This document shows positions 1 to 11,571 of a stretch of DNA of 64,000 bases, piece by piece. How positions within the stretch are numbered: position 1 is the first letter of the stretch; each line of letters opens with the position of its first letter. Source of the DNA: Hordeum vulgare subsp. vulgare (lineage: Eukaryota; Streptophyta; Magnoliopsida; Poales; Poaceae); NCBI RefSeq assembly GCF_904849725.1, contig NC_058523.1:207479689-207543688 (forward strand). The letters are read 5' to 3'. Below the pieces are notes generated by a model, which worked only from the letters and a program-made list of their open reading frames with translations, did no database searches and was not told the DNA's origin. Both the position numbers and the translations under genes were made by a program.

Positions 1-407
1 ATCAGGACTAACCTATTAACTTAGTGCCCAATGCTAGTTGTTTTTTTTGCTTGTTTTTACTTTGGAGAATATAAATACCAAATGAATTCCAAATACCACG
101 AAACTTTTTGGATATTTTTCTCTCTCAAGAAGATACCCTTGAAGCTTCTGGAGGCCACAAGAGAAGGCCCGTAGTGGAGCCCATGAGAACCGCCTTGACC
201 TACCTCCGACTCTATCAATACTCTAAAATCCTAGAAACCCAAGAGGAGTTGACGAAATACTTTTTCCACCACCGCAAGTTCCGAAACAACGAGATCCAAT
301 CTAGAGGCCTCTTCCGACACTCTCCATAGGGGGCAACGATCATGGAGAGGTTCTTGATTATTCTTGCTGCCCCTCTGATGATGCATGAGTAGTTTACCCC
401 AGACCTT
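1..407 (+). mobile_element. Partial LTR of an Athila-type Gypsy retrotransposon
   Basis: The sequence parallels the LTR at 38135-39625 in the same orientation. It shares the 'gactaacctattaactt' block, the run through 'tggaggcc', and the block ending near 'gatgatgcatgagtag'. Both LTR ends are missing: the left is cut by the window edge, and the match stops near 405, where unrelated Gypsy sequence begins. No reading frame in it is meaningful. Confidence 0.75.
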
Positions 408-811
408 CTGTAAAGGCCAACATGCGATCCTATCCTTAGTTTTGGCACAAGGTCCTTGACAGGGATAGAAGCGCATCTGTCGCTTCGCAAGAATGGATAT
501 CGTTACAAGTACATGTAAAGAGGGGATGAGTATATGGAATTGGCTTACACTTGCCACAAGCTAATCATGATCATGTCAATACGACAATACATCCAATCAC
601 CCAGTAGAAAATCCGGGTCCGACTATGGACAAAATCAAACAAATAAAACGACGTCCATCCTTGCTATCCCAGGTTGCCGGCCTGGAAACCATCCTAGTTC
701 AATGAAGAAGAAGAAGAAACTCCAAATATAACAATCATTGCGCTCACATCAAAGCATCGCTTTACCTGTACCTCCAACTATTGTTGTACTAATATGTGAG
801 CCAAAGGGACT
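408..811 (-). mobile_element. Long-LTR Gypsy-derived repeat, segment 1 of 3
   Basis: This non-coding stretch reads naturally into 2705 onward once the CACTA at 812-2701 is taken out, because the ACT duplication marks the cut. I recognise it as common Triticeae intergenic repeat of the long-LTR Gypsy kind, probably read on the minus strand. The exact family is not determined. No gene is present. Confidence 0.5.
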
Positions 812-2701
812 CACTAGTAGAAAATGGCCCATTTGTCCCGGTTCCAGAGGCCCATTAGCCCAGGTTCCGGAACCGGGACTAGAGGGTCGGGACTAAAGCC
901 CAAAACCTTTAGTCCCGGTTCCTTTACCAACCGGGACAAAAGGGCCTCCATGTGGCCTCTGCAGGGAGCCCAGGCAGGAGGGCCTATAGTCCCGGTTGGT
1001 AATACCAACCGGGACCAGGAGGTGGGTTTTTTTGTATGTGGGGTTGTGTTGGGGGTTTTGGATGGTTAATTGAATGGTTTCATATTGTGTTAGCTAGCCA
1101 ATAGAGAGAAGTGTCCTCTCTTTCTCCGTGATGTAGAAGTAATGGATTTAGTATGTTTTCCTCGATCTCTTATGTATTGTGGCGTACCGACCATTCATTT
1201 ACAACATCTGGGCTAATGAACCCAACGTCGAAGATTCATCCACACATGAATCTAACCCAGTTTCCTTCCCCCAACGATATAATGACAAATCATGATCATA
1301 ATAACAAATCATCATGATAATCTTGATCAACATCATCATCATATTCATATAAAAACTCCTACATCACTATAGCTAATAATCATCATAGTCATTACCACCA
1401 ACACTATTTAATCATCCTACTCGTCAATGAGACATCATATGTATAACAAAAGTTGGCCACTAGTCATAATCACAACTCCTCCTCATCATCATCAACTATA
1501 ACACATTGTAGCACATAATAACACATTGTACCTAGGACCTACTCTACCCTTTCTTAGGTAGAATATCATAAAACAAGATAGGCCCAGACTCTCCATTATG
1601 GAGAATGGAGATTCTGTTGTCTCCCATTCTTGATCGAACGGCATAATGATACCATGCCTCAATGAGAATGGCATATTTTCTAATGTTTCTAATCTTCAAG
1701 GGCATTGCATTCATCTTGATCTTGAAATCGTCACGCACCTCAGCAACATCCAACTCCAATATCATCTTCTCATCTTCAACTCTTTGTAATTTTCTTTCAA
1801 GTAATTGTTATCTTTTTGAACCAAATTTAACTTCTCTACAAGAATTTTTATGTGGGTTGGAATTTCCGGTTCACATACCTCCTAGATTAAAAAATATATG
1901 TCACATTGGTCGTCATAATTGTCATAAACACTAAATAAATTAAATAGTTACAAAAGATAATATACCACATCTAAATCATAGTCAGGACGAGGGCCGACGG
2001 AGGCGGATACCAAAACCATCGCACTATATAATAACAAAGAATAATGGAAGTAAGAAAATTAGACAAGTATCTATCTAAATCATACAAGTAAGAACATTTT
2101 TTTAGAAATAAGATGAGAACAAGAGACTAACCATGGTGGTGCCGACGCTGAGATGGGCACACGCGATCGATGGCGGTGAGGACGGGGACGGGACACGGAC
2201 ATACCGCCAAATCTACACAAAACTAGAGGAAAATGTAGCTTGCACAAGGAGCTTCGAGAAGAGAAAGTTTAAGTGTGGCTTGGGCATTTCATTGAACACC
2301 TCATGTGCATAGGAGGTGAGCTAGAGCACCACAAAGTTCTCCCACGACCGGCCAAAAAACAGACCAGTGCAGTGCTCTGCTCGCGGTCGGGTGGTATATA
2401 TAGGCCAAGCATTGGTCCCGGTTTGTGGACAGAAGAGGGAGTGAAGGACAACATTTGGTCCCGGTTACAGCCAAAAACCCGTACCAATTGTTGTGGGCCA
2501 GGAGAGAGGCACATTCTACCCGGTTCGTGTGAGGAACCGGGACCAAATGGGCCAAACGAACTAGGACCAATGGCCAACGAGGCCTGGCCGGCGCCCTGGC
2601 CTCACGAACCAGGACCGATGCCCCCATGGGTCCCGGTTCATAAGTGAACCGGGACTAATGGGATTTCATCATGTGGACCAAAGCCCTCTTTTCTACTAGT
2701 G
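812..2701. mobile_element. Non-autonomous CACTA transposon, 1.9 kb (CACTA-C)
   Basis: The left end begins CACTAGTAGAAAA and the right end is its exact inverted complement (ttttctactagtg, ending at 2701). A 3-bp target duplication, ACT, lies at 809-811 and 2702-2704. Subterminal regions at both ends carry many direct and inverted copies of GTCCCGGTT and GGTTCCGGAACC-like units (about 835-1015 and 2400-2660), the expected transposase-binding arrays of plant CACTA elements. The interior (about 1060-2230) is AT-rich with short reading frames only and no transposase domain. The element therefore depends on a partner for movement. Both ends look intact. Confidence 0.9.
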
Positions 2702-2704
2702 ACT

Positions 2705-5700
2705 CAACAATCTCATTTCCAAAGCTATCAAGACTTGCAAAGCTTAATGGGTGAGGTATGGGTAAATGGTGAGGCTGCACCAAGCACTAAGCATTTATTT
2801 GAGTGGCTAACTTACGAGTACAAGAAAAAGATGGGTGTGATCTATGCATAAACGGACGTGAACTAACAATGATCAAGAAGTGATCCTGAACACCTACTTA
2901 CGAGTCAAACATAACCCCACCGTGTCCTCTCTCGGATAAGAACTCACGAGAAGAGATAGTCACGGTCACGCGCACAGTTGGCATATACTAATTAATTTTA
3001 CTGTAAGTTTGCTTTGACTAGGTGTTAAAGAAAGTTTCTAAGTTGCCATATAATCGTGGACACGGCTTTGAGAAAGATTTAACCCTGCAGGGGTGCTCTA
3101 ACTAGTCCATTACAAACTACCACAAGATGCGTGGAATAACCTCAAACATGGAAGACCCGTAGTCTCATCAGAAATTCCGATGGAAAACCTCAACCTCAAG
3201 ATAGCCCAAAGTATCATGTGAATCCCACGCACAAGACGTTCGAGAAGGGTAAAACCAATCCAGCAAGACTGCCCAACATGGCGACGACCCCGATAAGAGC
3301 CACATATCTCATTCTCAGGACACGTCGGATAAGCTACGCGTACAGAGGCCTGATAGAAGTCACCCAAGTTTCCCTGGGTTTGCGCCGCATAGTGCTCTAT
3401 GTTGGACCAACACTCATGAGGAGCATTGGTACGGGGGTTTATTAATTATCAGCAGGTGCCGGCGTGTCCCTATGCTTTTTATTAGTTATTAGGCAAATGT
3501 AGTACCAATGTTAGGCCTTGCCAGAAGAGTTTTATCCCAAAGAAAATATTAAGGAGGTGCCCATAACAACCCCAAGCATGTTAGGAGCGCTCAATATCGA
3601 ACATAATACCGGTACATAAGTAACTAGGGCGACAAAGATGGAACAAAACACTGAGCCAAAAGACCAAGCCTTCCACCTTTTATCAAGTATATATGTGCAC
3701 TAAATTAAATAGAAATAATATTGTGATATATCAAGGAATCCATGTTGTCACATGGAAGCAACTTGCACCAACAACTAGCAACACTATGAGATGGGCCGAG
3801 CAAGCGGTAACATAGCCAAACAAAGGTTTCCTAGGATGTGGAGGTGGTGAGAGGCTCTCATGGCAATGATGGGAGGCTTGCCATAACATGTGATAGGCAG
3901 CGAGACATAGCAATAGAAACAAGACAAATAGCATAGCAATGATAGTAGTGGTATCTAGGGAAATGATCATCTTGCCTCGGATTCCACTTGGAAGAAGAAT
4001 GAATCTGTGAAGTAGACGAACCAACGTAGTCGAACGAATCCTCACACTCCGAAACGGTTTGGAACTCCATTGAGAAGAAAGAGTCCGGAAACTACAATAA
4101 TTACACAATAAAAACCAAAATGTATGTATGACATGATGCGCAAGCAAATGTGAATCTCCTACACATTAAGTGAATCTCAATATGTAAGGAGATGCATCTT
4201 GATGAAACTCCGCATTTGAGTCATTTAATTCACTCTCGTTTATCCACATGCCAATATTAAATGTTGTTTAGCATGGCAAGAGGTGAAGCATAAATAAACT
4301 ATCTATCTAGGCATTTTAAATGAGGTCGGAAACAACTTATAGGATTTCCGAAATGACCCAATATGTTAATTTTGAAATTGGTCCAGCTCTGATCTAATCA
4401 TATTTTATTCTTATGAAACAGAAAAATAAAATACAGCATGTGATTGTACATGTCATTCTAGATGATTTACATATATAGATCATCTAAAACGGGGTTACCG
4501 TCCAAAAGATATGACCAACACAAGATGATATGTCATGAATGCAAAATATATCCAAATGACAACCACAAGCATGTTAAATGATTGATGCAAGATATTATGG
4601 AGCTACATGAAATCTAGGCAAATTTAAATAAGGCTGGAACAACGAATAACAAATGTGGTAAGTCCCCATATGAAAATTAAGATTTGGTATTGTTCTCCTT
4701 ACAACACAATTTTAGATTTGCTAAAGAGCAAAATAAATGCCACCATGTTATTTTACAATTTTTCTAGACAATTTATGTACATGAAACATTTTAAACGAAG
4801 CTAAGGTTAATTAGTTATGAGAGAAACCATTTTAGCATGGCATTTTGCAAATTAAACGAAAACAACAAGTAAAATACTTTTAACATGTGTGGAAGTTGCA
4901 TATTATTAATCTAGACAAAATTCTGAACATTTTAGATATATGACCTGTTTTATTTCGATGCACTGTTAAATAGTTTATTAGCAATTTAAATCACTCCATA
5001 TACGGTAAATATGCATGAGGTGGAAAAACATATTCGGACCGGATGCAGCTTAGTGAAGATGCATGAGCTGGAAAACATATTCGGACCGGATGCAGCTTAG
5101 TGCAACGGCCCACGTATGGATCAGGTCTAGATGATTGTAAGAATGCATGAGGGAAAGAAACCAAAATAATAAAAAGGGGGTGTAGGTATTTAACCCCAGA
5201 TCCCTTGGTGTGACAAGGATGGGATGACCAGTTGCACTATGGTGGTTGTGTGATGACTCATGGGTTTGGGCCTATATGACCTACTCCATCGAGCTGATCT
5301 GAATGAAACTAAAAAAAAACAAAGCCGCAAGCTACTAAAACAGTGAACAAAAGAATGGTTTGGAGGCTCGACGGATTGAACAAAGGACCTCATGCATGCA
5401 ATCATACAGAGATGACATGTAGGACTAACTAATCATTTTGATAAAACTACAGTTCTGTGAACTATGAGGCATGCCTTTGGATGGATCTAAACAAGAACCA
5501 CAAAGATATGCACGATCTCCTGTGCCTAGACCTTCTCACAGCTAGGAGTTCCTACCGGCTGGGGCGCGGCTTTGCAAGCAGGGAGAGGCAGAGAGCTTGA
5601 AGGAGGCGACGTCCATGGTTGCGATGCCCTCCTGTGGTGCATGACGAACGGAGCAGCTGGACGGCCGACGAGGTCGAGGAAGGGCTTCGTCTCCCTTGCG

Positions 5701-5730
5701 GATGAAGGCGGGTGCTGCTCAACTCCTATG
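2705..5730 (-). mobile_element. Long-LTR Gypsy-derived repeat, segment 2 of 3
   Basis: This is the continuation of 408-811. Blocks such as 'gtgtcctctctcggataag' and 'taaccctgcaggggtgct' are ones I associate with LTRs of large Triticeae Gypsy elements. It is AT-rich through 4140-5180 and becomes GC-rich, like a leader, near 5520-5730. It has no convincing reading frame: the longest open stretches (for example 3731-4147) have no domain. It is interrupted at 5731 by the Copia element and resumes at 20669. Confidence 0.5.
5011..5104. repeat. Short tandem duplication, about 47-bp unit
   Basis: Two adjacent near-identical copies of a unit running from 'atgcatgag' through 'cggaccggatgcagcttag' are seen at about 5011-5057 and 5058-5104. 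They differ by one substitution and one missing A. Confidence 0.85.
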
Positions 5731-6097
5731 TGTTAAAGCCGTGGATCTATTAGGCATAGATAGATCCGATACAAACCCGTGACTTTACCTTGTCCTGAGC
5801 CGGATGAGCTCCCACCGGACTCCATAGGTGTGGTAGCGACGGCGATGACGGAGAAGAAGGATTAGGCGTAGGTGGAGCTTACCGTGAGCACCGCGCTTAA
5901 ACTAGATCGGATAGTTATGTCGGTAGGGGTGTTATGATGGCGAATCTCGTAGTTCGTGCCCCGGCACCCCACCGTCCTTCATATAGCGCGGGTCATAGGG
6001 GCCCACCAACCATAATGGGTTGGGTGCCCCCGATCAGGGCGCATAGATCAAGGCCCGGTGGGCCGTTGGGCCCACGCGATGAGAGATCAATCTAACA
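5731..6097 (-). repeat. 3' LTR of Copia-A
   Basis: It matches 20302-20668 along its full length with scattered substitutions (for example 'ttcatatagcgcgggtca' versus 'tttatatagcgtggttca'). Read on the minus strand it has a TATA-like CTATATGAAGG at about 5977-5985, one base from the better CTATATAAAGG of the other LTR. The polypurine tract AAGGGGGAGAA abuts it at 6098-6108 (minus strand). Confidence 0.92.
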
Positions 6098-6108
6098 TTC
6101 TCCCCCTT
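6098..6108 (-). other. Polypurine tract of Copia-A
   Basis: The minus-strand sequence AAGGGGGAGAA lies immediately before the 3' LTR, the expected priming site for plus-strand synthesis in an LTR retrotransposon. Confidence 0.85.
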
Positions 6109-6277
6109 GATCTCGACTTTTACTTTTGACTCTATACCTTTTATTTGTTCCATCACATATAGGCATGTAGAGCATGTCTCATCGTCAAAGCTTAATTATC
6201 AATAGAATCATATAGCTACAACACACTTTTTCTTTGAAACAAATTCATTTACTTTTGGGCCTCTTATGGTCCAGGAA

Positions 6278-6619
6278 TCATAGGCTTTCCATCAAACCCA
6301 TGCCGGCTAAGTGTTCCTTGAACACACTGGGTGGCAAGCCTTTCGTTAGCGGATCTGCAAGCATATACTTCATACTTATATGCTCGAGACTTATAGTTTG
6401 ATCCTGTATTTTATCTTTCACAATGTAATACTTTATATCTATTGTCTTGGAAGCATTACTAGACTTGTTGTTGTGAGCATAGAATACTGCGGGCTGGTTG
6501 TCACAGTATATGTTTAGTGGCTTGTGAATACAATCTACCACTTTCAAATCGGGTATAAACTTCTTTAACCATATCACCTGCCCTGTGGCTTCAAAACATG
6601 CTATGAGCTCTGCTTGCAT
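6278..6619 (-). pseudogene. Copia RNase H domain (Copia-A)
   Basis: This is the C-terminal part of a Copia polyprotein. Seen in order are the acidic 'AELIACFEATGQ' motif, 'YCDNQPAVF', and the Copia-typical ending 'ADPLTKGLPP' near the stop. In the family this domain degrades the RNA strand of the RNA-DNA hybrid. The 200 nt upstream (6620-6819) hold the linking part of the domain in other frames with stops, so it is not joined to the reverse transcriptase. The stop lies a short distance before the polypurine tract, as expected. Confidence 0.88.
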
Positions 6620-6819
6620 CGTGGACGATGCAACTATGGTCTATTTGGAGCTTTTCCATGAAATAGCTCCCGTGCGAGAGTGAACACGTACCCAGACGTG
6701 GATTTTCTATCATCTCTATCTCCCGCAAAATCTGCGTCTGAGTACCCTTTTATCTCTAGGGACTCAGATCTCCTGTATGTTAGCATGATTTCTTTTGTGC
6801 CTTGCACATAATGCAGAGC

Positions 6820-7640
6820 TTACTTTGCCATCTTCCAGTGCTCTTGTCCTGGATTTGCTTGATATCTACAGAGTACCCCGGTGATAAATGCGAAGTCAGG
6901 GTGTGTGCACACTTGTGCGTACTGTAGACTTCTAGTAGCCGAAGTATACGGTACTGTTTTCATTTCTTCGAGATCGTACTTATTCTTGGGACATTGGTGA
7001 TTCCCAAAACTATTGCCCTTGACTATTGGAGGAGGCGTGGCTTTGCACTTGTGCATATTATACTTTTGGAGAACTTTCTCTAAATATGCTTTGTGTGAAA
7101 GTCCTAAGACTCCATTTTTCCTGTCTCGGTGAATTTCAATGCCCAAAACATATGATGCATCACCAAGGTATTTCATGTCGAAGGTCGAGTATAAAAACTT
7201 CTTTGTCTCTTGTAATAGACTAATACCATTGCTTGCAAGCAAGATATCATCCACATACAAGATAAGAAAAATATATTCCCATGTTTAAACATTGCATAAA
7301 TGCAGTTATCCCAAACATTTTCTTGATATCCGAACCTTTTAATAGTATCATTAAACTTTATGTACCACTGTTGAGAGGCTTGCCTTAGCCCATAAATTGA
7401 TTTCTTTAGGCGGCATCCCATATTTTCCTTGCCTTCCATGATAAAACCCTTGGGTTGTTTCATGTAGACATCTTCTTCTAAATCTCCATTTAGAAATGCC
7501 ATCTTTACATCCATTTGATGCATCTCTAAATCAAAATGAGCAACTAGTGACATTATGATTATGAAGGAATCCTTACAAGAGACTGGAGAAAAAGTCTCAT
7601 TGTAGTCTATCCCTTCTCTTTGCATGAATCCTTTTGCCAC
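6820..7640 (-). pseudogene. Copia reverse transcriptase (Copia-A), frameshifted
   Basis: The first part (7640-7262) has 'YNETFSPVS', 'DVKMAFLNGDLEEDVYM' and 'GLRQASQQWY', hallmarks of Copia reverse transcriptase. The catalytic YVDD box is in the next frame at about 7258-7247, followed by 'SYVLGIEIHRDR'. A frameshift therefore falls just before the active site. An in-frame stop near 7704 also separates this part from the integrase C-terminus, which is in the same frame. The domain copies element RNA into DNA in virus-like particles. It is not functional here. Confidence 0.9.
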
Positions 7641-7703
7641 AAGTCGGGCTTTATACTTATCTACATTCCCATTAGAGTCATACTTTGTTTTGTAGACCCA
7701 TTT

Positions 7704-8828
7704 TTATCCTACTGTCTTTGCTCCTTTAGGAATTATCTCTAAGTCCCAAACATTATTGGAACTCATCGATTTCATCTCATCTTCCATTGCCTCTAGCCAT
7801 TTTGATGATTGAGGGCTTTTAATGGCTTCTTCGTATGTGGTGGGATCACCATCCATATGAACCATTTCCGTGTTATAGACTTTATAATCAGTAGAAATAG
7901 CAGGTCTTCTTGTTATATTAGACATTCTAAGTGCCTCATTGTTTGGCAAACTTCCTACTTTTTCTTTCTGCAATTCCCTTTCATGATCAACAACGGGTTC
8001 AGTCGGCTCCTGAAGGATAGGTTCCGGATCTTCTCTCATAGTTGTCATCATTGGAGTCACAGCGGGTAGCGAGAAAAATGGCTCTTGAATCATAGGAATG
8101 GATGCATGCACCCTTTTCTCCTGAAGATTAATTTTCTGAGCTACCATGCCCCTCATCATTTCGTCCTCTAAGAAGACAGCATGTCTCGTTTCCACAAACT
8201 TTGTGTATCTGTCAGGACAGTAGAAACGAAAACATTTTGATCTTTCAGGGTAGCCAATGAAATGGCAACTCACTGTCTTTGGATCAAATTTTCCAATGTT
8301 TGGATTAAACATTTTGGCCTCAGCTGGACATCCCCACACCCTGAAGTGTTGCAGGGATGGCACTCTTCCTGTCCATAGCTCGTGCGGTGTTTTGGGCACC
8401 AACTTGCTTGGTACTCTGTTGAGAATGTGAATGGCGGTTTTAAGCGCCTCCATCAACACCCAATAGCATGTCGGAGTAGCTCATCATGTTGGGCACCATA
8501 TCCATGAGGGTATGGTTATGCCTTTCAGCTACTCCATTTTGCTGAGGCTCGCCCGGCATTGAATACTGGGCGACAATGCCAGTCTCCTGCAAGAACTTTG
8601 CAAAAGGTCCAGGGACATGGCCATATGGTGTGTGTTGACTGTAGTACTCCCCCCACGGTGTGACCTCACAATCTTAATCTTTTTGTCAAGCTGATTTTCA
8701 ACATCAGCTTTGAATATCTTGAGTTTATCCAATGCCTCATTTATTTCTTTGATTGGATAAATGTAAGCGAAGCGGGAGTAATCGTCTGTGAATGTTATGA
8801 ATGAATCATAACCATCCACACTTTTCAC
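7704..8828 (-). pseudogene. Copia integrase (Copia-A), frameshifted
   Basis: The upstream part (8828-8640) contains 'FITFTDDYSRFAYIYP', the first catalytic-Asp region. The second catalytic position, normally RSDRGG, reads 'RSHRGG', so an essential Asp is replaced by His. A frameshift at about 8640 carries the frame away, and it returns by 8459 with 'AIHILNRVPSK' and 'ELWTGRVPSLQHFRVWGC', typical of the Copia integrase C-terminal region. The stretch then runs into the start of the reverse transcriptase ('WLEAMEDEMKSM'). Integrase inserts the element cDNA into host DNA. Loss of the Asp and the shift make it inactive. Confidence 0.88.
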
Positions 8829-8924
8829 CAGAAACGGTCCACAAATATCAGTGAGGATAATTCCTAGTGTTCCAGTGCTTCGGTTTGCACCTTTCTTTAT
8901 CTATTTTACATATTTTCCTTTAAT

Positions 8925-9548
8925 TCAATCTACACAATGTTCTAAGTCAGAGAAATCTAACTTTGGAAGAATTTCGCTTTCGATTAATCTTTCTATTCTC
9001 CCCCTGGAAATATGGCCCAATCGACAGTGCCATAGTTTCGAGGAGTCATTGGTTCTCTTTCTTTTCTTTTGTTCTTTGTTCGACGAAGAACTTTGCACAT
9101 TCACATTATTTGCATAATTCACTTTGTCACAAATTGATAACAAATAAATCTCATCATGAAGAAAGGCATTGCCTACATAATCATTATTGTACCAAAAGGT
9201 ACATTTACCATGTCCAAAAACACATTGATAATTATCTTTGTCTATGCATGACATACTTATTAAGTTCCTATTACATGAAGGCACAAAAAGTACATCTGTA
9301 AGCAAAAGCTTGAATCCTTCGGTTAGTTCCAAGGAGATGTCACCTACAGCTTCAACTTCTGCTTGGACACCATTTGCGACTTCAATACTTCTTTCGTTTT
9401 GGCACATGGTCCTCGTCGAACTGAACCCCTGTAAAGAGTTTGCAACATGAACAGTTGCACCTGAGTCAATCCACCAAGTAGATTTTGAAAACTTTACATA
9501 CAAGGATTCATTTACTAAGGAAACAATATAGTTACCTCTCTTTGTCAT
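8925..9548 (-). pseudogene. Copia protease and pre-integrase zinc region (Copia-A)
   Basis: The 'WWIDSGATVHV' motif near the start of the frame is the aspartic protease active site (DSG). 'NRNLISMSCID' follows in the usual place. 'LWHCRLGHISRGRIERL' toward the end is the pre-integrase HHCC-type region. In the family the protease cuts the polyprotein. The key Asp is kept here, but the frame is closed off from both gag (a stop near 9550) and integrase. Confidence 0.88.
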
Positions 9549-9557
9549 GAAGACCTT

Positions 9558-10478
9558 TTACCAGGCAGCACAATCCTTCTTGTAGTGCCCCTTCTCCTTG
9601 CAGTACATACAAGTGTCCTTGTCTACTATTATTGGCTTTGGCTGATAATGAGCTGGAGCCTTGCCTTGAAGTTTGCCAAGTGGCTTTGAGGGAAAATTCT
9701 GCTTAGGTGGGAAAACCTTTTTCTTTTCCTTCACATAGTTAAGGGAGCCACCATATGAAGCCTTGATCCTCTCCTCTTCTTGTGAGCACATTGCGATGAC
9801 CTTTTCAATATCCCATGTCTCGGGCCGTATGTTGTAGTTAACAACAAAGGTCTCAAACTCCTTAGGCATCGAAGCCATGACCAGGTGGACGAGGAGAGCT
9901 GGTTTGATCTCCAAATCCGCATCCATGGGCTTAAGCTTGGCTGTCGTGTTTCTCATCCTAAGCATGTGCTCCCTTACGCCATGGCCACCTCCATTGTAGC
10001 ACTCTGTCACCAGTTGTTTGATCAAGTTGGTGGCATAGGTCTTAGAAGAGCCAGTAAACTGACTCTTTATCTTGTTGAGCATCTCCTTTGCAGCAGGGCA
10101 CTCTGCTATCGAGCCCATGATGGTGGTCTCAATGGTGTTCTTAATAAACGCCAAACATTTCTTGTTGGCATTTATCCAGAACCTGTTACGTATGGAGTAG
10201 GACATCTCCTCTTTGCCACAATCCGTTTTCTTTTTCTCCCACCTCTCATCATCCTCGTCGGCATCTCTGACTGGTTCTGAGGGTGTAACTGGTTGTGGTT
10301 CCTCCAGAACCCAGTCCACCTCAGCAATGCATAAAGCCATGTCAACCTTCTTCCTCCACTCAGAGTAATTATACCCTCTGACTGTAGGAACATCCTTGAG
10401 GCAACTTATTCGGTGAAAACCTCCTGAAATCACCATATAAGCGAAGTCAGTATGACAATTATATGCATTAAAATACAT
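9558..10478 (-). pseudogene. Copia gag with CCHC zinc knuckle (Copia-A)
   Basis: A 306-codon open stretch. Conserved sequence starts near residue 25 ('CLKDVPTVRGYNYSEWRKK'), a UBN2/gag-like core follows, and a zinc knuckle 'CMYCKEKGHYKKDC' (C-x2-C-x4-H-x4-C) lies close to the C-terminus. Gag forms the virus-like particle and binds element RNA. The first about 20 residues are unlike gag, and 'TTTCAG/GAGG' on the minus strand near 10423 could be a splice acceptor, so the true start may lie upstream across an AT-rich intron-like stretch (10440-10960). It is the best preserved reading frame of this element. Confidence 0.85.
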
Positions 10479-11571
10479 TGGTTAAAATAATCATACAATT
10501 TCCTATGCAAATTAATCTACATTACCGTTGGGCAAATGATAGAAATAAATGCATCTTTTGCAATATGCAACATGATCATGTTACTAAACAACGTTAGTCA
10601 GAATAATAGCATGACCGTATTTCATATTTCGTTTAGCAGCGGAAAACGTGAAATAAAATTTAATATGCCTTTTAACTTTACAGAAAAATAATTCTGTCAT
10701 TTAAAATAAAATTCGTGAACTTTATTAATGCTTTTATAAAGATCATGAACTTCTCCTTTTCTGAGAAAACTATTTTATTCTCACAAATCTTTTTACTTTT
10801 CTTTGGAGAAAAATAATATAATAATTCTGTCGAAATTAACAGAAACTTTGAAAATTTTTATTTCCTCTTTTCTAAACTTATTTCCATAGAAAAAATGCAT
10901 AGAAAACCATTTTTAAATCTGTCTAAAATAGATAGAAAACTTAAAATCCCTTTAAAACGAAAAAAGGCCGGCCTGTGGCCTTTCTCCTTTGGGCTGCCTT
11001 CGGCCTGGGCCAACGCCCTTTTGTGGCCAGGCGCTGGCGCCCCTTTGGGGCCGACCTACCTCCCGCCGGCCTTGCGTGGCTAGCGACCTCCCCCCTGCGG
11101 CCCGTGGTGGGCTGGCCTCTAAGGCCTCGGCCTGCTGGCCCGCTCCGGCCTGGCGTGGCAGCTAGGGTTTCATCGGGCCGTCGGATGGGATCCGACGGTT
11201 GCCCGCGCGCTTCGGGGAAACAAAAGTGGCGAGCTGGCCGGGGGGGGGGGGAACCATAACTTCACTTCCCCCCACAATGTCGCTCATGCCTTTCCCTCTC
11301 CCGACTGCGGGCTCGTTCCCGAGCAGCCCGCGGTGGCTTCCTGCCCCGCCGGAGCCGTGGCTCTTGCCGCCGGCAACGGTGATCGAAAGGTCCTGCGCCG
11401 TGCGCGGATCTTGCCGCCCTCCTCCTTTACCCCTTAGGCCCCTCCTCGCGCGGAGGCTTGCAGCCCCGCCGGAGGGTGCAGGGGATGTCCGCCGGCCGTG
11501 GGGACCGAGAGTCCCTCGCCGCACGCGCTGGCTAGCTAGCTCTTCCTGGAGCCATAGCCCGCCTCTCGCCG
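10479..11571 (-). other. Untranslated leader of Copia-A, distal part
   Basis: The leader lies between the primer binding site and gag (its other half is 19773-20301). From 10480 to about 10960 it is AT-rich and intron-like. From 10970 to 11571 it is very GC-rich with a run of about 12 G near 11240. Open stretches here are by-products of GC content. I see no gene. Confidence 0.6.
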
